This document shows positions 8,902 to 17,978 of a DNA stretch of 64,000 nt, piece by piece (position 1 is the first letter of the stretch; the number at the start of each line of letters is the position of its first letter). The notes under the pieces are model-generated. The model was not told the origin of the DNA. It searched no databases and saw only the letters and a list, made by a program, of their open reading frames with translations. The DNA is from Desulfitobacterium dichloroeliminans LMG P-21439 (GTDB taxonomy: Bacteria; Bacillota; Desulfitobacteriia; Desulfitobacteriales; Desulfitobacteriaceae), in assembly GCF_000243135.2 (NCBI RefSeq), contig NC_019903.1:906001-970000 (forward strand), read 5' to 3'. A program made the position numbers and the translations under genes.

Positions 8902-9813
8902 ATGAGCGAGAAGAATCTAAACGAGAAGAAGCTTAATGAGTTAAAGGAAGACCATCAGAAGGTTGCTATCCCGGAAGAATTAGACCAAGTTGTGCGCAAG
9001 GCACTACAGACCGGCAAGCAAAGTCGCAAGAATCGCCAATGGCTGCATCGTGTGTCAGCAGTGGCCGCGGCCATCATTATCTTTGTGGGGGGTATTAATA
9101 TCAGTCCCACCATGGCTAGTGTATTAGCGGAGGTGCCGGGTATGAAAAACCTGGTTCAAGTCTTAACCTTTCGGGATTATCAATTTGACGATGGGTTGCA
9201 TCAAGCTAACATCGAGGTGCCAGTCATTACCGGTCTCGAAGAGTCTGGCTTAGGGGATGCACTAAACCAGAAGTATCTTGAAGAGAACCAAGCGCTTTAT
9301 GAGCAATTCATGATCAACGTGAAAGAAATGGAAGCGCTAGGGGAAGGCCACCTAGGGGTGGACAGTGGTTATATGATCAAGACGGACAATGAGCGTTTGC
9401 TATCGATTGGCCGCTATGTGGTAGAAATGGTCGGTTCTTCGTCCACAGTAATCAAATATGATACGATCGATAAGGTGGAGCAAGTCCTCATTACTTTACC
9501 CAGTCTCTTTAAAGATGATCAGTATGTGGCAGTCATCAGTGACTATATCGTTGCCCAAATGAACCAAGCTATGGATAAGGACCCCAACATGATGTATTGG
9601 ATTGAAAGAGAAGGACAAGAGGAAGATTTGTATTTTGAACCCTTCCAACAGATTTCCCCTGCGCAGAGCTTCTTTATCAATCCCGATTATAAGCTGGTCA
9701 TATCCTTTGATAAGTATGAAGTCGGTCCTGGGGTGATGGGGATCCAAGAATTTGTAATTCCGACTGAGGTCATAGCTGACCTACTGGTCAGTAATGAGTA
9801 TATTAGACCCTGA
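8902..9813 (+). CDS. RsiV-like anti-sigma factor (DUF3298 C-terminal domain)
   Basis: A 303-residue protein with a charged cytoplasmic N terminus, one membrane helix (VSAVAAAIIIFVGGINI) and an outer DUF3298-type domain resembling RsiV, the anti-sigma of SigV that in B. subtilis directly binds lysozyme. The conserved end of the family, YEVGPGVMGIQEFVIP, is present. AGGAGGTG sits just upstream of the ATG at 8902; a longer in-frame reading from 8875 would overlap the sigma gene. Regulated destruction by site-1 and site-2 proteolysis is expected from the family but not visible here. Confidence 0.85.
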   Translation: MSEKNLNEKKLNELKEDHQKVAIPEELDQVVRKALQTGKQSRKNRQWLHRVSAVAAAIIIFVGGINISPTMASVLAEVPGMKNLVQVLTFRDYQFDDGLHQANIEVPVITGLEESGLGDALNQKYLEENQALYEQFMINVKEMEALGEGHLGVDSGYMIKTDNERLLSIGRYVVEMVGSSSTVIKYDTIDKVEQVLITLPSLFKDDQYVAVISDYIVAQMNQAMDKDPNMMYWIEREGQEEDLYFEPFQQISPAQSFFINPDYKLVISFDKYEVGPGVMGIQEFVIPTEVIADLLVSNEYIRP

Positions 9814-9872
9814 CAAAGTTAAGAAAAACCCGTATGAGTGATATCTATAGTAGTGGACTGTGTGAAGAATGT

Positions 9873-9904
9873 GAAACTCCGCAAGAAGAACCTTGCGGAG
9901 TTTC
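9873..9904 (+). terminator. Intrinsic terminator after the SigV/RsiV-like pair
   Basis: A 13-bp perfect stem GAAACTCCGCAAG/CTTGCGGAGTTTC around a 6-nt loop, with T-rich sequence after it. Confidence 0.85.
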
Positions 9905-9933
9905 TATTTCTTATTTCATTATGGTAAAATTAT

Positions 9934-9948
9934 TCATAATCATTGGTT
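9934..9948 (+). promoter_or_regulatory. Weak Fur-box-like sequence upstream of the MFS gene
   Basis: TCATAATCATTGGTT matches the left half of the Fur consensus in six of seven positions, but the right half poorly. It lies about 80 bases before the exporter gene. This is only suggestive. Confidence 0.2.
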
Positions 9949-10024
9949 TTATCGGCTTTAATGGGAATTATGTGGATTAACCCACTCAGGCGAGGATGAC
10001 CTAGTATAAGAATTCAGCAAACGA

Positions 10025-11275
10025 TTGGAGCGGATTTCTCTGGATAGCAAGCAAGACTGGAAAAAGAACATTATATTATTCCTAACAAGTCAGACCATAT
10101 CCCTTTTTGGCTCATCCTTGGTTCAATATTCTATTATGTGGTATATCATCTTGAAGACTCAATCGGGAATTATGATGATGATCTCCATTATTTGTGGTTT
10201 TTTGCCCACCTTTTTTCTTTCGCCCTTTGCCGGGGTATGGGCAGATCGATATAACCGCAAAACCCTGATTATCCTAGCTGATTCCATGATTGCTACCTGT
10301 ACCCTTATCTTGGCGCTCCTGTTTTATGCCGGATATGACATGATGTGGCTGCTTTTTGCGATGTCAGCGATTCGTGCTCTGGGAGCAGCCGTGCAAATGC
10401 CTGCGATAGGGGCCTTCCTTCCCCAGTTGGTTCCGGAGGAGCAATTAACCAGGGTGAATGCGGTCAACGGCAGTATCCAATCGGCGGTTATGCTGATTTC
10501 CCCGTTGTTGAGCGGGGCCTTGATGTCGGTGACTTCTCTTGAAGTAATTTTCATGATCGATGTGCTGACAGCGACGGTTGCCATTGTATTTTTGCTACTG
10601 TTTTTGCATGTCCCTGCCCACCGCAAAGCTCAAGAGAAACAGTCAGTAAGTTATTTTGGTGATATGGTTGAAGGAATACGTTATATAAATAGCCATGCCT
10701 TTTTAAAGAAGTTCTTCCTTTTCTGCGCAGGGTTCATGATTCTGGCCGCTCCGGCAGCGTTTCTGACACCCTTGCATGTGACTCGAGCCTTTGGGGTCGA
10801 TGTCTGGCGCTTGACAGCTCTTGAAGTGACTTTTTCTATAGGGATGATGGTGGGTGGAATTCTAATGGCGGCCTGGGGAGGGTTCAAGAATCGGGTGTAC
10901 TCCATGACTCTTGGCACACTTATGTTTGGAGTTTGCACCGTAGCTCTTGGGGTCACTCCGAATTTTTGGGTATACCTTTTGTTTATGAGTTTGATTGGAG
11001 TAGCCATGCCGATATTTAATACTCCTTCTTATGTCATGCTTCAGGAGAAGGTTGAGCCGGATTTTCTCGGGCGGGTTTTTGGGGTGCTCTCCATGATTTC
11101 CAGCACCATGATGCCCTTAGGGATGCTTGTTTTCGGCCCGCTAGCTGATATTGTCCCCATAGAATATATGCTCTTAGGAACCGGAGTGTTGATATTTTTT
11201 GAGAGCTTTTTCCTTTTGGGCAGTAAGGTTCTGGTGGAGGCAGGGAAACCAAATGTTAAGGCTGATCCGTCATAG
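10025..11275 (+). CDS. MFS exporter, DHA3 (macrolide-efflux/EntS-like) type
   Basis: A 416-residue major facilitator with about twelve membrane segments. The loop motif GVWADRYNRKTLIILAD after helix 2 and the VPEEQLTRVNAVNGSIQS stretch are typical of the DHA3 family, which includes Mef macrolide exporters and the enterobactin exporter EntS. The substrate is unknown. The first codon in frame is TTG at 10025, which lacks a clear ribosome site, while GGAGCGG just inside it could serve a later non-ATG start, so the N terminus is uncertain. It is a single-gene unit between two strong terminators, convergent with carB. Confidence 0.85.
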   Translation: MERISLDSKQDWKKNIILFLTSQTISLFGSSLVQYSIMWYIILKTQSGIMMMISIICGFLPTFFLSPFAGVWADRYNRKTLIILADSMIATCTLILALLFYAGYDMMWLLFAMSAIRALGAAVQMPAIGAFLPQLVPEEQLTRVNAVNGSIQSAVMLISPLLSGALMSVTSLEVIFMIDVLTATVAIVFLLLFLHVPAHRKAQEKQSVSYFGDMVEGIRYINSHAFLKKFFLFCAGFMILAAPAAFLTPLHVTRAFGVDVWRLTALEVTFSIGMMVGGILMAAWGGFKNRVYSMTLGTLMFGVCTVALGVTPNFWVYLLFMSLIGVAMPIFNTPSYVMLQEKVEPDFLGRVFGVLSMISSTMMPLGMLVFGPLADIVPIEYMLLGTGVLIFFESFFLLGSKVLVEAGKPNVKADPS

Positions 11276-11280
11276 TACAG

Positions 11281-11324
11281 AAAAGTGGCAGTGTGAAATC
11301 TCAAAGCTTCACACTGCCACTTTT
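11281..11324. terminator. Bidirectional terminator between MFS gene and carB
   Basis: A 17-bp perfect stem starting AAAAGTGGCAGTGTGAA with a 10-nt loop. A-runs and T-runs on both sides serve both converging genes. Confidence 0.9.
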
Positions 11325-11335
11325 AATTCACTTAT

Positions 11336-14300
11336 TTACTTTTCGTTATCTGTCGGATTCAACTGAGCATGATATTCTTGCAAGGATTTCACAACGGCAT
11401 TGGTGTTGGCAGCCTCGCGATGTGCAGCAATTCCTTTGGCGCTAGCTAAGGCAGCAGCCGTGGTAGTGATGTAAGGTATTTTGTGTTTAATAGCTGTCTT
11501 GCGAATATAGGAATCGTCCTGCAGACTGCGCTTGCCGGTGGGGGTGTTAATAACCAATTGAATCTTGCCATTCATAATCTCATCAGGGATATGGGGTCGG
11601 CCTTCATAAATCTTATAGATGTATTCGGAGTCGATGCCGTGGTCTTGCAGATACTGACGGGTTCCTTGGGTTGCTTTGATGGTAAACCCTAATTTCAGAA
11701 ACTCTTGGGCAGTTTCGGCAACGATGGGGGAACGATCCTGCTCAGCAATACTCATGAGCACGGTTCCTGTTGAGGGAAGAGGGGATTGAGTAGCTTCCTG
11801 AGCCTTATAATAAGCCAAACCAAAGGAGTCGGCCATGCCTAAGACTTCTCCTGTCGAACGCATCTCCGGTCCGAGCAGAGGATCGACCTCTGGGAATTTG
11901 TCGAAGGGGAAGACCGCTTCTTTCACCCCAAAGTGTTGAAGCACGGGCGGTTTAAAGTTGGTCACCGTATCGTTTTCAATGCCTGCATAATCGGCCATCA
12001 CTAACTCGGTGGCTAAGCGGGCCATGGGAATGTTGCAGACCTTGGAAACCAATGGCACAGTACGGGAGGCGCGCGGATTGGCTTCCAGTACATAGACTTT
12101 ATCATCGGCTATGGCGTATTGAATATTCATCAACCCAATGACGTGAAGCTCTTGGGCGATTTTTTGGGTGTAGTCGACGATCGTTTTTAGGTGGTTTTCC
12201 GGAATACTGATGGGTGGAATGACGCAGGCGGAGTCCCCGGAGTGAATCCCTGCTAATTCAATATGCTCCATGACAGCCGGGACGCAAGCAAGCTTGCCGT
12301 CGGAAACCGCATCGGCTTCCGCTTCGATGGCATTGACTAAAAATCTATCGATGAGAATCGGATTTTCTGAGGTGAGGTCAACAGCTGCGCTTACGTATTC
12401 TTGAAGTTGCTCCTTATCATAAACAACTTCCATTCCTCGCCCACCTAGGACAAAAGAAGGGCGGACCATGACGGGATAACCAATGAATTCAGCTGCTTCC
12501 AGTGCTTCCTCTAAGTTAGCTGCCATACCGGCTTGGGGCATAGGGATATCCAATTGTTCCATCATTTTGCGGAACTGATCCCGATCCTCGGCCAGATTAA
12601 TCACATCCGGAGGGGTACCCAGTATTTTCACCCCTGCATCCTGTAATTGAGTGGCTATATTTAGAGGGGTTTGACCGCCAAACTGAACGATTGCGCCGAG
12701 GGGTTGCTCTTTTTCGTAAATACTTAAGACGTCTTCCACGGTAAGCGGTTCAAAATAGAGTTTATCCGAGGTGTCATAATCTGTAGAAACAGTCTCCGGG
12801 TTGCAGTTGATCATGATGGTCTCGTAGCCTAAATCCCGTAAGGCAAAAGCAGCGTGGACACAGCAGTAATCGAATTCGATCCCTTGACCAATACGGTTAG
12901 GGCCACCGCCTAAAATGAGAACTTTTTCGCGGTTGCTGGTGCTTACTTTGTCGGGACCGTTATAGGTGGAGTAGTAATAAGCGGCATTTTCCACTCCGCT
13001 TACCGGCACGCTATCCCAAGCTTGAGGAAGGGCTAAGGCTAAACGTTGCTTTCTAATGTTGGCTTCCGGCACATGTAAGATCTGAGCCAGATAGCGGTCT
13101 GCAAAACCATCCTTCTTGGCTTGCAACAGTAGGTGACCGGGAAGCTCTTGATCTTGATAATTAAGAATTTTTTCTTCCAAGTCTACGAGCTCTTTCATTT
13201 GTTGGATAAACCAGAGCTTAATATAGGTTATTTGACTTAAGTCTTCGGGATTGGCCCCCTTGCGCAAGGCTTCATACATAATAAATTGTCGTTCACTGGA
13301 GGGCTCCTGCAGCAAAGCGAGTAGCTCTCCTAAGCTTTTATTGTGGAAATCCTTAGCGAAGCCTAAGCCGTAGCGACCGATCTCCAAGGAACGGATCGCT
13401 TTCTGTAGGGCTTCCTTATAGTTTTTACCGATACTCATGACTTCCCCAACAGCGCGCATTTGTGTTCCGAGTTTGTCTTCTACCCCTTTAAACTTTTCAA
13501 AAGCCCAGCGAGCAAATTTAATCACGACATAATCGCCGTAGGGTGTATATTTATCCAAAGTCCCAGCGCGCCAGTAGGGTATTTCATCGAGAGTGAGTCC
13601 CGCAGCCAGCAGAGAGGAGATTAAGGCAATGGGAAATCCGGTAGCTTTGGAGGCTAGTGCTGAGGACCTGGAGGTTCGGGGATTGATTTCGATGATGACG
13701 ACCCGCCCTGTGGCTGGGTTGTGAGCAAACTGAACGTTGGTTCCACCGATGACTTCGATGGCTTCAACGATGGAATAGGCATATTTTTGCAAGCGCTCTT
13801 GAAGCTCTTGGCTGATGGTTAACATCGGTGCACTACAGAAGGAGTCTCCCGTGTGAACGCCGACGGGGTCAATGTTTTCGATGAAGCAGACCGTAATCAT
13901 TTGGTTCTTGGCATCGCGAACTACTTCTAACTCCAACTCTTCCCAACCCAGCACAGATTCTTCAATCAGAATTTGCCCAATCATACTGGCGGCAATACCG
14001 CGGTTGCTGACGGTTCTTAGCTCTTCCACATTGTAGACTAAACCGCCACCGGTACCACCCATGGTATATGCTGGACGCACAACTACAGGGTAACCCAGCT
14101 CCTGCGCGATTTTTTCTGCTTCTTCGACGCTGTAAGCAGGACTGCTCTTCGGCATGTCAATGCCCAGCTTCTCCATGGTTTGCTTAAAGGCGATGCGATC
14201 TTCACCGCGCTCGATAGCGTCTAACTGAACCCCAATGATTTGCACCCCATAGTGATCGAGAATCCCTTCCTTAGCTAGCTCAGAACTGAGGTTTAAACCC

Positions 14301-14581
14301 GTCTGTCCACCTAAATTAGGTAGGAGAGCATCAGGACGCTCTTTTTCAATAATCTCGGCTATTCTCTTGACATTGAGAGGCTCAATATACGTAGCATCTG
14401 CCGTGGTAGGATCAGTCATGACCGTGGCAGGGTTGGAATTTACTAAGACGATTTCATAACCTAGCTGCTTCAGTGCTTTACAGGCTTGTGTTCCTGAATA
14501 ATCAAATTCTGCAGCTTGTCCGATCACAATCGGCCCTGAACCGATAATCATAATCTTATGGATATCATTTCTTTTGGGCAT
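11336..14581 (-). CDS. carB: Carbamoyl-phosphate synthase large subunit
   Basis: A 1081-residue CarB that makes carbamoyl phosphate from bicarbonate, ATP and ammonia for pyrimidine and arginine synthesis. Both ATP-grasp halves are visible, each opening with a nucleotide motif (IMIIGSGPIVIGQAAEFDYS and VLILGGGPNRIGQGIEFDYC), followed by the allosteric MGS-like C-terminal domain. The start MPKRNDIHKI at 14581 matches the family. A TTG four codons upstream is too close to AAGGAG, although that site is rather far (12 bases) from 14581. No carA or pyr gene is next to it, so the glutaminase partner must be elsewhere. Confidence 0.95.
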   Translation of the reverse strand: MPKRNDIHKIMIIGSGPIVIGQAAEFDYSGTQACKALKQLGYEIVLVNSNPATVMTDPTTADATYIEPLNVKRIAEIIEKERPDALLPNLGGQTGLNLSSELAKEGILDHYGVQIIGVQLDAIERGEDRIAFKQTMEKLGIDMPKSSPAYSVEEAEKIAQELGYPVVVRPAYTMGGTGGGLVYNVEELRTVSNRGIAASMIGQILIEESVLGWEELELEVVRDAKNQMITVCFIENIDPVGVHTGDSFCSAPMLTISQELQERLQKYAYSIVEAIEVIGGTNVQFAHNPATGRVVIIEINPRTSRSSALASKATGFPIALISSLLAAGLTLDEIPYWRAGTLDKYTPYGDYVVIKFARWAFEKFKGVEDKLGTQMRAVGEVMSIGKNYKEALQKAIRSLEIGRYGLGFAKDFHNKSLGELLALLQEPSSERQFIMYEALRKGANPEDLSQITYIKLWFIQQMKELVDLEEKILNYQDQELPGHLLLQAKKDGFADRYLAQILHVPEANIRKQRLALALPQAWDSVPVSGVENAAYYYSTYNGPDKVSTSNREKVLILGGGPNRIGQGIEFDYCCVHAAFALRDLGYETIMINCNPETVSTDYDTSDKLYFEPLTVEDVLSIYEKEQPLGAIVQFGGQTPLNIATQLQDAGVKILGTPPDVINLAEDRDQFRKMMEQLDIPMPQAGMAANLEEALEAAEFIGYPVMVRPSFVLGGRGMEVVYDKEQLQEYVSAAVDLTSENPILIDRFLVNAIEAEADAVSDGKLACVPAVMEHIELAGIHSGDSACVIPPISIPENHLKTIVDYTQKIAQELHVIGLMNIQYAIADDKVYVLEANPRASRTVPLVSKVCNIPMARLATELVMADYAGIENDTVTNFKPPVLQHFGVKEAVFPFDKFPEVDPLLGPEMRSTGEVLGMADSFGLAYYKAQEATQSPLPSTGTVLMSIAEQDRSPIVAETAQEFLKLGFTIKATQGTRQYLQDHGIDSEYIYKIYEGRPHIPDEIMNGKIQLVINTPTGKRSLQDDSYIRKTAIKHKIPYITTTAAALASAKGIAAHREAANTNAVVKSLQEYHAQLNPTDNEK

Positions 14582-14650
14582 GTGTATGATCAACTCCTTA
14601 TTTAAGTAGTGGGGTATTTCTCAGGGAAGATTAAGACTTAGTTTTGTATA

Positions 14651-14680
14651 ATTATACATTAAGAGGTATAAAAATAACAA
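14651..14680 (-). promoter_or_regulatory. carB promoter, TTGTTA-18-TATAAT
   Basis: On the minus strand TTGTTA (14680-14675) and TATAAT (14656-14651) are separated by 18 bases, about 70 bases ahead of the carB start. No PyrR-type attenuator is seen in the short leader. Confidence 0.6.
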
Positions 14681-14754
14681 TACTTTTTTATTGCTTTAGC
14701 AATATTTATATTTAAGGCAGTGCCTTGCCTTCGGTCATCGATTAACTTTCTTTG

Positions 14755-14782
14755 TTGACAACATAAGAGGGTACTCTAGAAT
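14755..14782 (+). promoter_or_regulatory. Promoter TTGACA-16-TAGAAT for the gene at 14880
   Basis: TTGACA at 14755-14760 and TAGAAT at 14777-14782 point toward the membrane-anchored protein gene about 100 bases downstream. A second TTGACA at 14812 lacks a good -10. Confidence 0.5.
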
Positions 14783-14879
14783 GAATATAGAAGATAGTAT
14801 TCCAAAGTGTCTTGACAAAATTCTTGGAAGCAGGTTGGACAGTAGATTTCAAGAAGTTTGCTGAAGGGGAGGCGGGAAA

Positions 14880-15815
14880 GTGATGAAGAGATGGAAAAAA
14901 TATTTGCGGATGGGCGCCTTTGTGGCTCTGTTAATTATTGCTTTGGGTGCGATGGGATTTAGCATGGTAAACAATCAGGCAGGAATGGTGTTGACAGATC
15001 AGGAAACTTTTAAGACGAAAGATGTGTTAATGGTTCTAAAAAAGGCCGGGCTTGAACTAAAGATCTCTAAAGAGCCGGCTTTAGCTCCCAAAGAGTGTGC
15101 ACTAGGGAGGGTGGAACCGAAAGTCTATGATATTGATGATGGCCTTAGCCAGTTGTATATCTACGAATTTAATTCTACTTTGGAAAGGCGAACTACTTTA
15201 GAAGAACTATCCGGAAGAGGAGATCCTAATTCCCAAGATCCCTTTTCTCGTGATCCGTTTATTAAGGCACAGAAGCTGAGCAGAGCTTATGGGGCTAAAA
15301 ATATGGTGATGGTCCTAGTTTATAATATTACCTTGGAAAATATGGAAAACGAAACTAAAATTCTAACCCCTATCACCTTAACCGTGGGGAAAACGATCTT
15401 TTACGAGTTAAATCAAGGGAGGAAATTTGTCCTTCAGGGTGAGGGAGAGCACTGGGAAGGTAAATTAGTTGTATCGACCTATGAAGAGCAGTGGACCGAT
15501 GAAAAAGGGTATAAACGTACTCAAACGAATTCCACTGAATTGCCCTTGATCCGCTATAAGGGCAACCCGGAAGAGATACGAGATATCACTTACCGTTTTG
15601 AATGGCCTGGTGGGGCATCTTCTCTAACATCGGATGATGGGTTTCGACAAGGCAACTTTGATGACGAACAGACAAGTGTCTATGGGGGCTCAAACCTGTG
15701 GTGGGGGTGGTTCGGATTTGGCACAGGTCGTGTTCCGGAGGAGGACGATACCTGTGATTTCTCGGTTCGATGGAATGGGGGGGAAGAAGAGCGGGTCACT
15801 TTGAAAGCGCAGTGA
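14880..15815 (+). CDS. Membrane-anchored protein of unknown function
   Basis: A 311-residue protein with a basic N terminus and one hydrophobic segment (residues 12-30), then a polar outer domain. The start GTG-ATG at 14880/14883 follows a GGGGAGGCGGG stretch. I recognise no family. Visible features are an Asp/Pro-rich loop (GDPNSQDPFSRDPF), a beta-rich middle and a Trp/Gly-rich patch GGSNLWWGWFGFGTGR near the C terminus. It stands alone, divergent from carB and about 100 bases before an amidohydrolase gene. Confidence 0.6.
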   Translation: MMKRWKKYLRMGAFVALLIIALGAMGFSMVNNQAGMVLTDQETFKTKDVLMVLKKAGLELKISKEPALAPKECALGRVEPKVYDIDDGLSQLYIYEFNSTLERRTTLEELSGRGDPNSQDPFSRDPFIKAQKLSRAYGAKNMVMVLVYNITLENMENETKILTPITLTVGKTIFYELNQGRKFVLQGEGEHWEGKLVVSTYEEQWTDEKGYKRTQTNSTELPLIRYKGNPEEIRDITYRFEWPGGASSLTSDDGFRQGNFDDEQTSVYGGSNLWWGWFGFGTGRVPEEDDTCDFSVRWNGGEEERVTLKAQ

Positions 15816-15923
15816 GAAACGGGGGAGGCAATGAACCTATCCCGGTGTCCCTCATAATCTACAAAGATGACCGAGTACTCATCTCGCTTGCAATAATCTC
15901 GGGCAGACTAAGGGGGAAGTGAA

Positions 15924-17108
15924 TTGCTGGAAAAAATAATGAAGTCGGCACAATCCATTGAAGATAAGCTTATAACCATAAGACGGGATATGCACAGACA
16001 ACCGGAATTGGCATTGCAGGAAGAAAGAACGGCAAACTATATAGCGGATAAACTTAGAGCTTTAGGGTGTGAGGTCACTGAGAATGTCGGAAAAACTGGG
16101 GTCGTCGGGCTTCTCAAAGGAAGTGAAGCAGGGAAGACCCTAGCCATTCGTGCCGATATGGATGCATTACCTATCCAAGAAGAGACAGGTCATGAGTTTT
16201 GCTCTACCAGGTCAGGAGTCATGCATGCTTGTGGCCATGATGCCCATATAGCCGTTGTTTTAGGGACCGCGGAGATACTCTCCGGCATGAGGGATTCCTT
16301 TGCCGGTAATATAAAGCTGATTTTCCAACCTAGTGAGGAATCTCCGATAGGGGGAGCAGACGAGATGATTCGAGAAGGGGTGCTAGAAAATCCAACTGTG
16401 GATGCAGCAATAGCGCTCCATGTCAATCCAGGGTTATCGACAGGTCAAATCGGCTATAAAGAGGGTCCCTTCTTTGCCTCGGTGGCTTTCTTTGCCATAG
16501 AAATTTTGGGAAAAGGTGGACATGGTGCCTTGCCCCATCATTCGGTTAATCCGATTTTGGTGGCTGCTGAGTGCATTCAGGCCCTTCAAACCATAGCTTC
16601 AGCCCAAATTGATCCGATGGAGCCCTTTGTCTTAAGCTTAGGATCGATTCATGGAGGACAAAAATCCAATATTATCCCTGAAAAGGTCTCCATCGAGGGG
16701 ACGGTACGGTGCTTTGGGGATGAATTAATGAATCGCACAGGCCAGATGATGGAGAATATCCTGCGTTCCATCACTTCGGCATACGGGGCGGGTTACACTT
16801 TAAAGTTTAAACCAGAAGTAAAGACCTTAATCAATGACAAAATCATGATCGGGCTTATCAAGGAAGCAGGAGAGCAAATTCTGGGAAAAGAGAATACTCT
16901 AGCGGTTTCACCCGTTCTATTGGGCGATGATTTTGCATCCTTCAGCCAGCTTGTTCCGTCAGCTTATATCTATTTAGGTGGTGGCTTCCACGGACAACCG
17001 AATTTCGCCCTTCACCATCCGAAATTTGACTTGGATGAAGGAGCATTGCCCCTTGGGGCTGCCTTGCTTAGCTACACTGCTCTCAAGTTTTTAAGTAAGG
17101 GACCATAA
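15924..17108 (+). CDS. M20-family amidohydrolase (hippurate / N-acyl-amino-acid hydrolase type)
   Basis: A 394-residue peptidase-M20D family metalloenzyme that should release an amino acid from an N-acyl or aromatic amide. Metal-site motifs include IRADMDALPIQEETGHEF, MHACGHDAHIA (Cys and His ligands) and the QPSEESPIGGADEMI stretch with the catalytic Glu pair. The dimerisation domain follows around residues 185-300. The start is TTG at 15924 behind AGGGGGAAG; a later in-frame ATG is six codons in. No signal peptide, so cytoplasmic. The substrate is not predictable from the neighbours. Confidence 0.9.
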   Translation: MLEKIMKSAQSIEDKLITIRRDMHRQPELALQEERTANYIADKLRALGCEVTENVGKTGVVGLLKGSEAGKTLAIRADMDALPIQEETGHEFCSTRSGVMHACGHDAHIAVVLGTAEILSGMRDSFAGNIKLIFQPSEESPIGGADEMIREGVLENPTVDAAIALHVNPGLSTGQIGYKEGPFFASVAFFAIEILGKGGHGALPHHSVNPILVAAECIQALQTIASAQIDPMEPFVLSLGSIHGGQKSNIIPEKVSIEGTVRCFGDELMNRTGQMMENILRSITSAYGAGYTLKFKPEVKTLINDKIMIGLIKEAGEQILGKENTLAVSPVLLGDDFASFSQLVPSAYIYLGGGFHGQPNFALHHPKFDLDEGALPLGAALLSYTALKFLSKGP

Positions 17109-17203
17109 ACTTGACATTCTCTGCCTATGTTATTTAGCGTTTACTCAGGAGGGGGATGGGGTTGCTTTTTCAGGTTTAACTTTGCATGCCACCGCTCAAA
17201 AAA

Positions 17204-17248
17204 AGACCTTTGCACAGAGAAACATAATCTTTCACTGTGCAAAGGTCT
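17204..17248 (-). terminator. Terminator downstream of the coiled-coil gene
   Basis: A 14-bp perfect stem AGACCTTTGCACAG/CTGTGCAAAGGTCT with a 17-nt loop. On the minus strand it is followed by a run of seven T. Confidence 0.85.
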
Positions 17249-17270
17249 CATTGTATATTTGTGCTTCTGA

Positions 17271-17738
17271 TTATTCGATTCGTTTTAATAAAGAGCTACG
17301 CTTAGCCAAGTGCTCATCATCGATTTCAATTAGCTTCTCCGTAGTTTGTAGTGACTTTTGCACTTGTAGTGCGACTTTCTCCAACTCTTCATGATGCTGG
17401 CTGGAAAGAATCTTCAAATCAGCTAGTTCGCTTTTGATTTCTGCAAATTGTAAATCATGTTCATTTAATTTGGAGTCAATTTTATCAAATCGCTCTTCCA
17501 TGCTGACAAATCGTGCATCAGTGCCTTTAGAACGCTCGTCGATGCTGTTAAAACGTTCGTCAATGCCTTCAAAGCGCTCGTCAATGCTGTTAAAATGTTC
17601 GTCAATGCCTTGAAAGCGCTCGTCGATGCTGTTAAAACGTTCGTCAATGCCTTGAAAGCGCTCATCGATGCTGTTAAAACGTTCATTCATTTCTTTAAAA
17701 CCGTTTAATACCAGTCTTTGAAATTCTTCGTTTTCCAT
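17271..17738 (-). CDS. Heptad-repeat coiled-coil protein of unknown function
   Basis: A 155-residue cytoplasmic protein that is almost wholly coiled coil. From residue 18 to about 80 it consists of nearly identical heptads alternating IDERFNS and IDERFQG, then more diverged heptads (MEERFDK, IDSKLNE, IKSELAD) to the C-terminal helix. Regular I and F spacing suggests a self-assembling helical rod. AAGGAG stands just before the ATG. Such proteins are common in Bacillota, usually without known role, and repeat number varies between strains. It is a single gene with its own terminator. Confidence 0.75.
   Translation of the reverse strand: MENEEFQRLVLNGFKEMNERFNSIDERFQGIDERFNSIDERFQGIDEHFNSIDERFEGIDERFNSIDERSKGTDARFVSMEERFDKIDSKLNEHDLQFAEIKSELADLKILSSQHHEELEKVALQVQKSLQTTEKLIEIDDEHLAKRSSLLKRIE
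17521..17690 (-). repeat. Tandem 42-bp (two-heptad) coding repeats
   Basis: Units reading CGTTCGTCAATGCCTTGAAA or its partner with GATGCTGTTAAA alternate every 21 bases, giving a 42-bp period. The copies are nearly identical, so slippage or recombination can change repeat number without breaking the frame. Confidence 0.8.
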
Positions 17739-17978
17739 TTTGACAGCTCCTTCGAATTCCTATTATTTACATCCTAACATAGCTTGTCTACTACTACAAT
17801 AAATCTTTTTGCAAACCAAAAGGTCTCCTATCGGCAAAGGCGAAGGGTGAACCATTACTGGTAGGCAGGCAAGAATTGGATAGAGAAAAACGTCAGAATC
17901 AGACATCCTCTCTCGTCTAATATACCAGTTGTACAACTTAATAATGGCTGATAGGTAATAAAACTGGAGGGATTCAAT

